A DNA stretch of 64,000 bases, taken from Flavobacteriaceae bacterium. Lineage in GTDB: Bacteria; Bacteroidota; Bacteroidia; Flavobacteriales; Flavobacteriaceae. Of the stretch, positions 1 through 10,451 are shown piece by piece (positions within the stretch are counted from its first letter, which is position 1; each line of letters starts with the position of its first letter). The DNA lies in assembly GCA_947457615.1 (NCBI GenBank), contig CANGWK010000003.1:85323-149322 (forward strand), in the 5' to 3' direction. The notes below the pieces were generated by a model that was given only the letters and a program-made list of their open reading frames with translations, made no database searches and was not told the origin of the DNA. A program made the translations under genes and the position numbers.

Positions 1-950
1 TGAGCAAGTGCTTGACCTGGAGTAACATCGCCAATTGCATAATAACCAGGAACATTGGTTTGGCTAAAAGCATTTACTAAAATTTTATCTTTGTCCGTAG
101 CGATTCCTACTTCTTCTAACCCTATGTTTTCAGTGTTAGTTTTAATTCCAACAGCAGAAAGTAATATATCTGCTTCTAATACTTCTTCACCTTTAGCTGT
201 TTTAACGTATGCTTTTACACCAGCACCAGAAGTATCAATTCGCTCTACCGAAGAATTCGTCATTATTGTAACTCCTGCTTTTTTCATAGAACGTTCCATT
301 TGTTTTGAAATGTCCTCATCCTCAACAGGAACTATATTTGGCATAAATTCTACTACAGTAACCTCTGTTCCCATAGCATTGTAAAAATGTGCAAATTCCA
401 CCCCAATTGCTCCAGAACCAACTATAATTAATTTCTTAGGTTGCGTTGCCAAAGTCATCGCTTGACGGTATCCAATTACTTTAATACCATCTTGCGGTAG
501 GTTTGGCAACTCACGAGAACGCGCGCCAGTTGCAATGATAATATGATCTGCTGAATATTCTGTAACTTTTCCTTCCTTATCGGTAACATCTAATTTTTTT
601 CCTGGTTTCATTTTACCAAAACCATCAATAACGTCGATTTTATTTTTCTTCATTAAGAATTGAACCCCTTTACTCATTCCTTCAGCAACGTCTCTTGAAC
701 GTTTTACAACAGCAGTAAAATCTTTGTCAAATTCTTTAATAGTTAATCCATAATCGGAAGCATGTTTTAGGTAATCAAATACCTGAGCCGATTTTAAAAG
801 CGCTTTTGTAGGAATACATCCCCAATTAAGGCAGACTCCACCAAGGCTTTCCTTTTCAATAATTGCAACTTTAAAACCTAATTGTGAGGCACGGATTGCA
901 GTAACATAACCGCCTGGACCACTTCCTAAAACAATAATATCGTATTTCAT
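1..950 (-). CDS. lpdA: Dihydrolipoyl dehydrogenase, C-terminus truncated by window edge
   Basis: Reverse-strand translation from CAT at 948-950: [56 protein letters not shown]..., with FAD GxGxxG and redox CLNWGC motifs; open to position 1. Absent from ORF track because it has no stop in the window. Confidence 0.95.
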   Translation of the reverse strand, partial: MKYDIIVLGSGPGGYVTAIRASQLGFKVAIIEKESLGGVCLNWGCIPTKALLKSAQVFDYLKHASDYGLTIKEFDKDFTAVVKRSRDVAEGMSKGVQFLMKKNKIDVIDGFGKMKPGKKLDVTDKEGKVTEYSADHIIIATGARSRELPNLPQDGIKVIGYRQAMTLATQPKKLIIVGSGAIGVEFAHFYNAMGTEVTVVEFMPNIVPVEDEDISKQMERSMKKAGVTIMTNSSVERIDTSGAGVKAYVKTAKGEEVLEADILLSAVGIKTNTENIGLEEVGIATDKDKILVNAFSQTNVPGYYAIGDVTPGQALA

Positions 951-1058
951 ATGTTGTGTGAATTTCTAAAATTAATTGAGATTGCAAATTTAGAAAAAAG
1001 ATTATAAATTTAGGTATTTCGTTATAAAAGTTTGTGGGTTTTATTAACTGAAATTTCT

Positions 1059-1598
1059 TTAATACGAATAGTTTAATCCAATTGTATATCCTCCATTTAT
1101 TCTATTAAGAGAAACATCCACTATTTTTTTACTGTAAGGTTTTGTAAATAAATAGGAAGTGCCAATACCAATTATAGCTCCGCCAAGTACATCCCAAGGG
1201 TAATGTTTTTGTGCTTGAACTCGAGTAAAACCAACATAGGAAGCTAACACATAGGATGGTAATCCGTATTTCCAACCATATCGTTGTTGGATAAACGCAG
1301 CACCCGAAAAGGCACTAGTTGTATGTCCAGAGGGAAACGAATAATTATCCGATCCATCTGGTCTTTTTTCTAAAACAAGACGCTTTAGGGCTTGTGTCAA
1401 AATTAATCCAGTCCCATAAGACTTAATAAATTGCCAAGTTGGCTGGGAGTTATCATCATTCCAAATAAAAGTTGATCCAAAAGCAACTGCTGGAATGGCG
1501 AGTTGTAAAATATCGCCACTTGTTGTAATGGTCTTATTTTGGGCGTTTGAATTAAATATAGAAAAAATTAAAACGAAAATTAGTGGTATTTTATTCAT
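1059..1598 (-). CDS. PAP2-superfamily phosphatase, membrane/periplasmic
   Basis: Signal-like N-terminus; KRPDGSDNYSFPSGHTTSAF...HYPWDVLGGAIIG matches the PAP2 KxxxxxxRP / PSGH / SRxxxxxHxxxD pattern. Confidence 0.85.
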   Translation of the reverse strand: MNKIPLIFVLIFSIFNSNAQNKTITTSGDILQLAIPAVAFGSTFIWNDDNSQPTWQFIKSYGTGLILTQALKRLVLEKRPDGSDNYSFPSGHTTSAFSGAAFIQQRYGWKYGLPSYVLASYVGFTRVQAQKHYPWDVLGGAIIGIGTSYLFTKPYSKKIVDVSLNRINGGYTIGLNYSY

Positions 1599-1648
1599 AA
1601 AGTTGCTACTAACTAGCTAATAACTGATTTTCAAATTTTATAGTTTTT

Positions 1649-3412
1649 TTAAACAGCATTTGAAAATTGAGAATCATAAAGTTTTTTATAAAAACCGTTT
1701 TCTAGAATAACTAATTGTGCATGGGTTCCCGATTCAACAATACTACCTTTATCCATTACTATTATTTTATCCGCTTTTAAGATAGTTGCCAATCTATGAG
1801 CAATCACAATAGAAGTCCTTCCTTTGGTAATCGTTTCAGTGGCTTTTTGAATTAATTCTTCAGAATAAGTGTCTATAGAAGAAGTAGCTTCATCTAAAAT
1901 CAAAATACTCGGATTGCTAACATAAGCTCTAAGAAATGCAATCAATTGACGTTGCCCCGTAGAAAGCATTACGCCACGTTCTTTAACATTATAATCGTAA
2001 CCTCCAGGCAAATTCATTATAAAATCATGCACTCCAATTTTCTGAGAAGCAAGCAAAACAGTCTCTCGAGAAATTTTTGGATTATTAAGTGTTATATTAT
2101 TTAGAATAGTATCTGCAAAAAGGAATACATCTTGTAATACAACAGCTATTTGAGTTCGTAAACTATCTAAAGTAAAGGTGTCAATATTTTGATTATCAAC
2201 ATAAATAGCACCCGAATTGATCTCATAAAATCGATTCAATAAATTAATTATTGTAGACTTTCCAGCTCCAGTAGCTCCAACAATAGCTATTGTCTGTCCT
2301 GATTTTACCTCTAAAGATATGCCTTTAAGAACTTCTTGATCTTTGACATAACTAAAATGAACGTTATCAAATATAATGTTGCCTTGAAATTGATTAGCTG
2401 CAGTAGTTCCGTTTTCTTGAATTTCTTCATTTGTATCTAAAATATCGAAAACACGATTTGCCGCTATCATACCCATTTGCATTTCGTTAAATTTATCTGC
2501 AATTTGTCGCAATGGATTGAACAACATTCCAATAAACATAGTGTAAGCGGTCATCTGACCAATGGTAGTAAAAGGATTGCCATTTATTATTTGAAATCCG
2601 CCATAAAGCACAATTACTCCGAGGGTTATTGAAGAAATTATATCTGCTATTGGAAAGAAAATAGAGTTGTACAAAATAGTTTTAATCCAAGCAACATTGT
2701 GTTTTTGATTAATTTCCTTGAACTTTTCATACTCAATTTCCTCTCTATTAAAAAGTTGCACAATCTTCATTCCTGTAACACGCTCTTGTACAAAAGTATT
2801 TAAATTAGCAACTTGATTTCGAACTTCTTCAAAAGCTACCTGCATCTTTCGTTGGAAAATTCTAGTTATATAAACCAAAATAGGCATGGCCAAAATAACA
2901 ATTACCGTTAGATGCCAATTCATATAAAACATGACAAGCAAACAAACAAACATCTTCAATAGATCACTTATTATCATAAATAAGCCTTGACTAAAAATCC
3001 GAGCTATTTGCTCAATATCTGAAACGGAACGAGTAACCAATTGCCCTACGGGAGCATTATCAAAATACTTCATCCGAAAGGAAAGCATGTGTTGGAACAG
3101 TTTTTTTCGAATATCTTTTACAATATCCTGTCCAAGCCAGTTAGCCCAAAGTACAAAATAATATTGAGATAACCCTTCCATTAACAAGGCAATTCCCATA
3201 AGAACAGCATACAATAATAAACCCGATTTATTTCCTGGTTTAATGAAAGTATCTACCGTGATTTGAAGAAATAAAGGACGTAATGCAGCAAAAAGCGATA
3301 ATAAAACCGCAAATAAAATCACACCCCGAAACCTAAATATATAAGGCTTGGTATATTTTAAAATGCGTTTAAATAAGTGTATGTCAAATACTTTTGCCTT
3401 CATTTTTTTCAA
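1649..3412 (-). CDS. ABC transporter, fused permease/ATP-binding (MsbA/MDR-like exporter)
   Basis: TM domain plus Walker A GATGAGKST, signature LSTGQRQL, Walker B ILILDEATSSID. Confidence 0.93.
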   Translation of the reverse strand: MKKMKAKVFDIHLFKRILKYTKPYIFRFRGVILFAVLLSLFAALRPLFLQITVDTFIKPGNKSGLLLYAVLMGIALLMEGLSQYYFVLWANWLGQDIVKDIRKKLFQHMLSFRMKYFDNAPVGQLVTRSVSDIEQIARIFSQGLFMIISDLLKMFVCLLVMFYMNWHLTVIVILAMPILVYITRIFQRKMQVAFEEVRNQVANLNTFVQERVTGMKIVQLFNREEIEYEKFKEINQKHNVAWIKTILYNSIFFPIADIISSITLGVIVLYGGFQIINGNPFTTIGQMTAYTMFIGMLFNPLRQIADKFNEMQMGMIAANRVFDILDTNEEIQENGTTAANQFQGNIIFDNVHFSYVKDQEVLKGISLEVKSGQTIAIVGATGAGKSTIINLLNRFYEINSGAIYVDNQNIDTFTLDSLRTQIAVVLQDVFLFADTILNNITLNNPKISRETVLLASQKIGVHDFIMNLPGGYDYNVKERGVMLSTGQRQLIAFLRAYVSNPSILILDEATSSIDTYSEELIQKATETITKGRTSIVIAHRLATILKADKIIVMDKGSIVESGTHAQLVILENGFYKKLYDSQFSNAV

Positions 3413-3474
3413 AGATGGTTCTTATAGATTTTGGTTTTAGCTTTTAGATACTATCTTAAACAATTTGTTATCAA

Positions 3475-4209
3475 TTACAAAAAAGGATATTCTACTTTAG
3501 TCAAATACAATCCATGTGATGGAACCGAAAAACCTGCTTTATTACGGTCTTTTCCTTCAATTATAGTAATGAATTCTTGCAAAGATACTTTTTCTAAACC
3601 TATGTTCACCATTGTTCCAACAATTGCTCGCACCATATTTCGTAAAAAACGATCCGCAGAAATTGTAAAAACTAATCGACTGTCTATTTGTTGCCAATAT
3701 GCTTCGTATACTTTGCAATTAAAAGTATTCACATCGGTATGCACTTTAGAAAAACACTCAAAATCAATATAATTAAAAAGTGTTTTGCAAGCGGCATTCA
3801 TCAAATCTAAATTTAACAAATTGTGGTAATACCAAGAATCGTCACTTTCAAAAGCATCTTTGGTGGTATGAATGAGGTATTCGTAAGTTCGCTTGGTTGC
3901 ATCAAATCTTGCATGTGCCTCCTGATGAACCAAATGTATTTTTAAAATTGCAATGTCCTTTGGCAAAAAAGAATTGAGTTTAGCCACGTAATAATCAACA
4001 TCAATTGGCTCTTCCAAATCAAAATGTGCAAACATTTGTTTAGCATGCACCCCAGCATCTGTTCGGCCTGCACCAACTAAATCAATTTCTTGTTTTAAAA
4101 TAGTAGAAAGTGCATTATTCAAAGTTTCTTGCACAGACGAAGCGTTAGGCTGGTATTGCCACCCATGGTAATTAGTTCCTTTGTATGCAAATTCTAGAAA
4201 ATATCTCAT
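3475..4209 (-). CDS. truA: tRNA pseudouridine synthase A
   Basis: MRYFLEFAYKGTNYHGWQYQPNASSVQETL..., GAGRTDAGVHA motif. Confidence 0.95.
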   Translation of the reverse strand: MRYFLEFAYKGTNYHGWQYQPNASSVQETLNNALSTILKQEIDLVGAGRTDAGVHAKQMFAHFDLEEPIDVDYYVAKLNSFLPKDIAILKIHLVHQEAHARFDATKRTYEYLIHTTKDAFESDDSWYYHNLLNLDLMNAACKTLFNYIDFECFSKVHTDVNTFNCKVYEAYWQQIDSRLVFTISADRFLRNMVRAIVGTMVNIGLEKVSLQEFITIIEGKDRNKAGFSVPSHGLYLTKVEYPFL

Positions 4210-4211
4210 TT

Positions 4212-4239
4212 TTGGGTTTTGGGTTCTAGGTTCTGGGCA
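4212..4239. repeat. GGGTTTTGGGTTCTAGGTTCTGGG short repeat upstream of truA
   Basis: tgggttttgggttctaggttctgggc matches the left arm at 37830. Confidence 0.8.
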
Positions 4240-4313
4240 TTAATATTTTTAATTATATTCAGGCAAAGTTACAAAGGTTTTTAAATTTGATGTTTAAAGT
4301 TTTCATAATTAAT

Positions 4314-4321
4314 TAACTTTG
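4314..4321 (+). promoter_or_regulatory. Bacteroidota -7 box for the phosphoesterase gene
   Basis: TAACTTTG, with an upstream TTTG at 4286-4289. Confidence 0.45.
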
Positions 4322-4371
4322 CGAGGAAGTGGAAGAGAGTATGTGATAGCTTCCTTACTCGAATTGACAAC

Positions 4372-4866
4372 ATGAAAAAAATCCTTTTACTTTCCGATAC
4401 CCACAGCCATATTGACGATACAATATTAAAATATGTAAACCAAGCCGATGAAGTTTGGCATGCTGGCGATATTGGCGATTTGGCCGTTACGGATATTATA
4501 AAAAAAGTTAAACCGCTTCGGGGTGTTTACGGAAACATTGATGATGATAAAGCACGAATGGAATTCCCGTTAAATAATCGTTTTATGTGTGAAGGTGTTT
4601 CTGTTTGGATTACTCATATTGGAGGATATCCCGGAAAATACAACCAAGCCGTTAGAGAGGAACTGCGATTGAATCCACCAAAATTATTCATCTGCGGACA
4701 TTCGCACATTCTAAAAGTACAGTTTGATAAAAGTTTGAATTTACTTCACATGAATCCTGGTGCTTGTGGAATTTATGGTTTTCACCAAATAAGAACCATG
4801 CTGCGATTTGAAATTGATGGAGATAAAATTCAGAAATTAGAAATTATTGAGATAGGGAAGAAATAG
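4372..4866 (+). CDS. YfcE/MJ0936-type metallophosphoesterase
   Basis: LLSDTHSH..., HAGDIGD, GNID, ICGHSHI motifs. Confidence 0.9.
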   Translation: MKKILLLSDTHSHIDDTILKYVNQADEVWHAGDIGDLAVTDIIKKVKPLRGVYGNIDDDKARMEFPLNNRFMCEGVSVWITHIGGYPGKYNQAVREELRLNPPKLFICGHSHILKVQFDKSLNLLHMNPGACGIYGFHQIRTMLRFEIDGDKIQKLEIIEIGKK

Positions 4867-4980
4867 GTAGTGCTTGCTCAGTATTCATTTTTCAGTAATA
4901 AGTTCTCAAAATATCCCTTTACACAACTTCGTGCTTCTTTTGTGAGGCTTTATGAAACATTAAACTAGATAAAACAAAAA

Positions 4981-5004
4981 AATCCCAAACTTTCGTTCGG
5001 GATT
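4981..5004. terminator. Hairpin terminator between convergent genes
   Basis: AATCCC-a-AAC-tttc-GTT-c-GGGATT with flanking A and T runs. Confidence 0.75.
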
Positions 5005-5036
5005 TTCTTCGCACTAATAAACATAAATTTATAGGT

Positions 5037-5456
5037 TTATCTCAATCGATCCACAGATTTTACGAGATCTTCATCCTTCTTAATAGCCTTGTTAGCCAGG
5101 ACTAGAAAAACGATAGAAAAGATAGGTAGAAACATCCCAATACCCTTCTCCGAAACTACAGGAGTTCCTCCGGATAAATTAAGGGAACGATAAACAAACA
5201 ATCCTAATAAAATTAAATTTAATATCATATTCAATCTGTTGTAAACAAATTGTTTTTGTCTTTTTTTAAAAGTAATAATACTAATTACCGCTAGTGTAGT
5301 GCTCAACCCAAATAAAATTTGATAAGCCATAGCACTCATAAAATAATATTGTTTTCCATCTGTCATTTTCCATAAAGGAAAAAGAAATGGAAGAATCCCC
5401 GCAAGAATAAATACCAAAAGTAAATATATGGTTTGAATTCGTTGTAACATTATCAC
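5037..5456 (-). CDS. DUF4293-family membrane protein
   Basis: Short multi-TM protein beginning MIMLQRIQTIYLLLVFILAGILPFLFPLW, typical of Bacteroidota DUF4293 proteins. Confidence 0.75.
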   Translation of the reverse strand: MIMLQRIQTIYLLLVFILAGILPFLFPLWKMTDGKQYYFMSAMAYQILFGLSTTLAVISIITFKKRQKQFVYNRLNMILNLILLGLFVYRSLNLSGGTPVVSEKGIGMFLPIFSIVFLVLANKAIKKDEDLVKSVDRLR

Positions 5457-5633
5457 TTATTTATAGCACAAAAATATATTTTCTTTTTTTAAAAAACTAT
5501 TGCTTGAATGAAAATTATTCGTATTATTGCAGTAGAAATCCGTAAGTACTTCAAAAACACGGAAGTTTCACTAAAAAAATTTACCTCAAATTTGTATTGT
5601 CACCCAATTACCAAAAAATTTATATAAACATTT

Positions 5634-7358
5634 ATGTTTGATAGTTCTGCATTAAAAGAAATGAAGTTAACTCAACTTCAAGAAATTGCCAAATTGGCAA
5701 AAACCATAAAGTTTAATGGCGTAAAAAAAGAAGCGCTCATTGAACAAATACTAGCCCACCAAGAGGCAACATCCAAGGAAACTTCTTCAGAAAAAGATTC
5801 TTCCCCAAAAGAAGAAAAAATTAAAAGAGCGAGAATTACCCCGGATGCTACCCCTAAAATCGGAAATCCATCTAATGATTTATTTTCAGAAGAATCTTTA
5901 CAATCCTCAATTTTAGCTAAAGATACTCCAGTTCAAGAACAGCAAGAGCTTTCTCCTAAAACAGAAAATTTCCAAAAGAAGCCAAAATTTATTAAGCCTA
6001 GTAAATCATTTGTTAATGATTTGCCTATATCAGAAGATCCAAATCAAGAGGCAGCTTCTATAGAAGTTACAACCCAAGAGACTCCCATTGAAAACCAAGA
6101 ACCAATTCAGATAGTTCCTTCGAAACCACAAAATCCAAATCAAAAGAATCAAAATCCGAACCAAAATCAAAACCAGAATCCGAATCAAAACCCTAATTTC
6201 AAAGCTAAAAAAAGCCCAAATTTTAGAGATTCCGACTATGAGTTTGACGGAATTATAGAAAGCGAAGGCGTTCTAGAAATGATGCCCGACGGTTACGGAT
6301 TTTTACGTTCATCCGATTATAACTATTTAGCATCGCCTGATGATATTTATTTATCAACTTCCCAAATTCGTTTGTTCGGATTAAAAACCGGAGATACTGT
6401 AAAAGGAGTGGTGCGTCCTCCAAAAGAAGGTGAAAAATTCTTCCCTTTAGTTAGAGTTTTAAAAATAAACGGACACGATCCACAAGTAGTGCGTGACCGA
6501 GTTTCCTTTGAACATTTAACGCCAATTTTCCCTCAAGAAAAATTCAATATTGCCGACAAACAAGCTAGTGTTTCTACCCGAATAATCGATTTGTTTTCCC
6601 CAATCGGAAAAGGACAACGTGGTATGATTGTAGCACAACCAAAAACGGGTAAAACAATGTTGTTAAAGGACATTGCTAACGCCATTGCTGCAAACCATCC
6701 CGAAGTATATTTAATAGTTTTACTTATTGACGAACGTCCAGAAGAGGTTACCGACATGCAACGAAGTGTTCGTGGCGAAGTAATCGCTTCCACTTTTGAT
6801 AGAGAACCACAAGAACATGTGAAAATTGCCAATATCGTGCTTGAAAAAGCAAAACGTTTGGTAGAATGCGGTCATGATGTAGTCATTCTTTTAGACTCTA
6901 TTACCCGTTTAGCAAGAGCCTACAACACCGTACAACCCGCGTCAGGTAAAGTCTTGAGTGGTGGTGTTGATGCCAATGCTTTACAAAAACCAAAACGTTT
7001 CTTCGGAGCCGCTCGTAATGTAGAAAACGGAGGTTCGTTAAGCATCATCGCAACGGCACTTACCGAAACTGGATCTAAAATGGACGAAGTTATCTTCGAA
7101 GAATTTAAAGGAACCGGTAACATGGAGTTACAATTAGATAGAAAAATTGCTAATCGTAGAATCTTCCCAGCAATCGATTTGACTTCATCAAGTACTCGTA
7201 GAGACGATCTTTTATTAGACGAAAAAACATTGCAACGCATGTGGATTCTAAGAAAATTCTTAGCCGATATGAACCCGGTAGAAGCTATGGATACCATTAA
7301 CGATAAAATTAAAAAGACTAGAAATAACGATGAGTTTCTGATTTCTATGAACGATTAG
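5634..7358 (+). CDS. rho: Transcription termination factor Rho with long N/Q-rich N-terminal insert
   Basis: N-terminal Rho_N-like helix; RNA-binding [29 protein letters not shown]; ATPase [17 protein letters not shown]. Confidence 0.97.
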   Translation: MFDSSALKEMKLTQLQEIAKLAKTIKFNGVKKEALIEQILAHQEATSKETSSEKDSSPKEEKIKRARITPDATPKIGNPSNDLFSEESLQSSILAKDTPVQEQQELSPKTENFQKKPKFIKPSKSFVNDLPISEDPNQEAASIEVTTQETPIENQEPIQIVPSKPQNPNQKNQNPNQNQNQNPNQNPNFKAKKSPNFRDSDYEFDGIIESEGVLEMMPDGYGFLRSSDYNYLASPDDIYLSTSQIRLFGLKTGDTVKGVVRPPKEGEKFFPLVRVLKINGHDPQVVRDRVSFEHLTPIFPQEKFNIADKQASVSTRIIDLFSPIGKGQRGMIVAQPKTGKTMLLKDIANAIAANHPEVYLIVLLIDERPEEVTDMQRSVRGEVIASTFDREPQEHVKIANIVLEKAKRLVECGHDVVILLDSITRLARAYNTVQPASGKVLSGGVDANALQKPKRFFGAARNVENGGSLSIIATALTETGSKMDEVIFEEFKGTGNMELQLDRKIANRRIFPAIDLTSSSTRRDDLLLDEKTLQRMWILRKFLADMNPVEAMDTINDKIKKTRNNDEFLISMND

Positions 7359-7411
7359 AAGCGAATCTTTTGGGCATTACCATAAACGTATTTCCCGCTA
7401 TTCATAACAAC

Positions 7412-7446
7412 AAAAAAATGCTTCCCAACACGGGAAGCATTTTTTG
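7412..7446. terminator. Bidirectional terminator rho/fhs
   Basis: AAAAAATGCTTCCC-aacac-GGGAAGCATTTTTT. Confidence 0.9.
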
Positions 7447-7515
7447 TTTTCATTACTATCGGGGCTATCAAGTTTATGTATTTTGTGAAAGTAGAATTTT
7501 TTAAAAGACAAAAAC

Positions 7516-9189
7516 TTAAGACAACCCAATTATCTTTCCATTATCATCAATATCAATACGTTCAGCATTTGGAATCGAAGGCAAACCTGGCATTCGCATT
7601 ACATCGCCAAGTAATGGTACAATAAATCCTGCGCCACTTGCAATTTCAAATTCACGAACCGTAATTACAAAATCAGTAGGTCTTCCGATTAGCTTTTCAT
7701 TATCTGAAAAACTTGCTGGTGTTTTAGCCATACAAACCGAAAAATCATTAAAGCCTAAATCGTTAATCATCTTTAATTGTTTTATCGATTTAGTTGAAAA
7801 TTCTACTGCTTTTGCTCCATAAATTTCGGTTGCAATAGTAATTATTTTGTGTTCAATAGAATCTTCTTTTTCATATAAAGGTTTATAATTCGCTTTACCA
7901 CTTTCTATTTCTGCAATTACTTTTTCTGCTAATTCAGCCGAACCTTTTCCGCCTTCTACGAAAGCCTTACTTACAATTGCAGTAACTCCTTTTGTCAAAC
8001 ACAAGGCTTTTAAAGCATCGTATTCAGCTTCGGTATCGTCAGGAAAAGCATTAATACAAACCACTGGATTTAATCCAAACTTCTGAATATTTTCGATATG
8101 TTTCTCTAAATTGCAAAACCCTTTTGCAATAGCCTCAACATTTTCGGTTTTAAAATCTTCGGCACTCAAACCTGCATGGTGTTTTATCGCCCTAATTGTC
8201 GCTACTAAAACTACTGCATCTGGCTTCAATCCGGATTGCCCGCATTTAATATGGAGAAACTTTTCGGCACCCAAATCAGCACCAAAACCTGCTTCTGTCA
8301 CTACATAATCTCCAAGTGAAAGTCCCATTTTAGTGGCTATCACCGTATTTGTCCCTTGAGCAATACTAGCAAATGGACCGCCATGTAAAATTGCAGGATT
8401 TCCCTCTAGTGTTTGCACTAAATTAGGTTTCAAAGCATCTTTAAGTAGCACCGCCATTGCTCCTATCACTTTTAAATCTCTTGCAAAGACTGCTTTTCCA
8501 TCAAAGGTTTTACCAACAAAAATATTCCCTAAACGTAATTTCAAATCTTTTAAATCATTAGAAAGACATACTATCGCCATCACCTCTGAAGCCGGAGTAA
8601 TATTAAAACCATCTTCACGCATCGTTCCGTTACCTTTACCTCCTACTCCTATAATGATTTGACGTAGCGAACGATCGTTCATGTCCATCACACGTTTCCA
8701 AGCAATTGACTTAGGATCCAAATTCAATGAATATTGGGGATTTTGTAGATTGTTATCAATAACCGCAGACAATAAATTATTTGCTTTTTCAATAGCCGAA
8801 AAATCGCCAGTAAAATGTAAATTTATATCCTCCATTGGAACTACTTGAGCATATCCACCGCCCGCTGCACCACCTTTCATTCCAAAAACAGGACCAAGGG
8901 AAGGTTCACGCAAAGCCGCAATAGCTTTCTTTCCAATAAAATTTAATCCGTCTGTTAAGCCAATAGACATTGTAGTTTTGCCTTCACCATATTTAGTTGG
9001 TGACAGTGCAGAAACCAAAATCAATTTTCCTTTTGGTTTTTCAATCTGCAATTCAAGTGGTAATTTAGCCTTGTACTTTCCGTAATATTCTAGATCTTCT
9101 TCTGTAATATTTATTTTTTCAGCAATATAGCGAATGTGTTGCAAGGTTGCACTTTGAGCAATTTCAATATCGGATGGGAAATATGACAT
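7516..9189 (-). CDS. fhs: Formate--tetrahydrofolate ligase
   Basis: LVSALSPTKYGEGKTTMSIGLTDGLN..., REPSLGPVFGMKGGAAGGGYAQVVPMEDINLHFTGD. Confidence 0.97.
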   Translation of the reverse strand: MSYFPSDIEIAQSATLQHIRYIAEKINITEEDLEYYGKYKAKLPLELQIEKPKGKLILVSALSPTKYGEGKTTMSIGLTDGLNFIGKKAIAALREPSLGPVFGMKGGAAGGGYAQVVPMEDINLHFTGDFSAIEKANNLLSAVIDNNLQNPQYSLNLDPKSIAWKRVMDMNDRSLRQIIIGVGGKGNGTMREDGFNITPASEVMAIVCLSNDLKDLKLRLGNIFVGKTFDGKAVFARDLKVIGAMAVLLKDALKPNLVQTLEGNPAILHGGPFASIAQGTNTVIATKMGLSLGDYVVTEAGFGADLGAEKFLHIKCGQSGLKPDAVVLVATIRAIKHHAGLSAEDFKTENVEAIAKGFCNLEKHIENIQKFGLNPVVCINAFPDDTEAEYDALKALCLTKGVTAIVSKAFVEGGKGSAELAEKVIAEIESGKANYKPLYEKEDSIEHKIITIATEIYGAKAVEFSTKSIKQLKMINDLGFNDFSVCMAKTPASFSDNEKLIGRPTDFVITVREFEIASGAGFIVPLLGDVMRMPGLPSIPNAERIDIDDNGKIIGLS

Positions 9190-9245
9190 AAAAGGAAAAT
9201 GTGAATAGATTTAGAAAAAAGATTATCCAAAAATAGAAAAAAAAC

Positions 9246-9701
9246 TCAATTTTTAATTCTATAATCGTATATATATTCTTCCACTGCCATAATTTTTACA
9301 GCATCAGAATCTAAATTAGTAGGGTTTATTATGAAATTAAATTCATTCGGAATTATAACCGAAGGAACTTTAATTATATTAGAAGAAGTTTGAATTAATT
9401 TATCGGAACCAAATGTTTTGGTTGAAGAACTTGCTGGAATTGCTTTCCAATTATTTGGTAAACTTTCTTGTGAAATCGCTTCAATTAAATGATCTTGAAT
9501 TTCAATAACCGTAAAACACAATTTATGATTAATAAATTCAATACCAATATTGACAGAATATTCTAATAAAGCCAATGCCCTACTTTGAGATGTATATACG
9601 CAAGGTATGCCTACTCTATTCCACCTTCCGCCATATAATTTAGCTCCTAAACCAGATAAGTCATTGCAGTATTGCTCTTTGCCAATTCTATAAACTAACA
9701 T
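9246..9701 (-). CDS. RES-domain toxin of a Xre/RES toxin-antitoxin pair
   Basis: MLVYRIGKEQY...LSGLGAKLYGGRWNRVGIPCVYTSQSRALALLEYSV, RES-domain pattern; lies 3 nt downstream of the antitoxin ORF. Confidence 0.88.
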   Translation of the reverse strand: MLVYRIGKEQYCNDLSGLGAKLYGGRWNRVGIPCVYTSQSRALALLEYSVNIGIEFINHKLCFTVIEIQDHLIEAISQESLPNNWKAIPASSSTKTFGSDKLIQTSSNIIKVPSVIIPNEFNFIINPTNLDSDAVKIMAVEEYIYDYRIKN

Positions 9702-9704
9702 AAC

Positions 9705-10220
9705 CTACGAATAAATACCATATTCAATTCTACCTAAAAGATTTTTTAATTCTTCTCTACCAAATTGATTATCAATAATATCAAAAGGTGTTTTCCCTGC
9801 TAATGCTTTATTCGAAACAAACATCCAAGAATTAAAATTATCTACATCTTCAAAAACTTCATATCCATAAGAGTATAAATCAGTTAAAGCAATTATTTTC
9901 TCTGAAACACTATCACTATAAACCTCATTTCTTTTCTTATTGATAAGTGTAGCTCTAGTTACAGCCAAAGCTTGAGCTAATTTATCGTAGTCTAAATGAG
10001 CTTTTAATTTAAATTGTTCTAAATCATTTTTATTTATCCCTTTATCAAGCAATATCATTTTTTCAAAAGAAGTCATCTTGTTAATTGGAGTAGCAATTCC
10101 TGATACTATTGAATTCCAAAAATCATAAGCGGGATTAGAAAAATAAATTGAAGAGATTGGCTCTTCTATTACATCTTGAATTCTACTTTTAGTTGTGTAT
10201 TTTTTTATGATTTCTGACAT
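9705..10220 (-). CDS. Xre/MbcA/ParS-type antitoxin (DUF2384-like C-terminus)
   Basis: Helical Xre-like domain plus C-terminal DLYSYGYEVFEDVDNFNSWMFVSNKALAGKTPFDIIDNQFGREELKNLLGRIEYGIYS, the usual partner of RES toxins. Confidence 0.88.
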   Translation of the reverse strand: MSEIIKKYTTKSRIQDVIEEPISSIYFSNPAYDFWNSIVSGIATPINKMTSFEKMILLDKGINKNDLEQFKLKAHLDYDKLAQALAVTRATLINKKRNEVYSDSVSEKIIALTDLYSYGYEVFEDVDNFNSWMFVSNKALAGKTPFDIIDNQFGREELKNLLGRIEYGIYS

Positions 10221-10451
10221 AGTATAATTTTTTAATTATTACAATACAAATTTATACTTTTTAATTGAGGATTTATAATTTTATCTCTCTTTTTTTAATC
10301 AATTTTAAAAAAGACAAAAAAAACTTACAAGTTAGAAACTAATAAAAAAGTTTTACCTTAATGCTAATCTACTTATTATTTAAATTTTACAAATAAAAAA
10401 TCCCTAACAGATATAAAAAATCTATTAGGAATAAATATAAAAATTAATAAT

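Noticed and set aside
3431-3772. Plus-strand 113-aa ORF
   Set aside because: Antisense to truA; no independent coding evidence.
6533-7297. Minus-strand ORFs inside rho
   Set aside because: Antisense shadows of a strongly conserved coding frame.
9246-10220. Prophage or defence island
   Set aside because: Only a two-gene toxin-antitoxin unit; flanks are housekeeping genes with no integrase, tRNA or nuclease.
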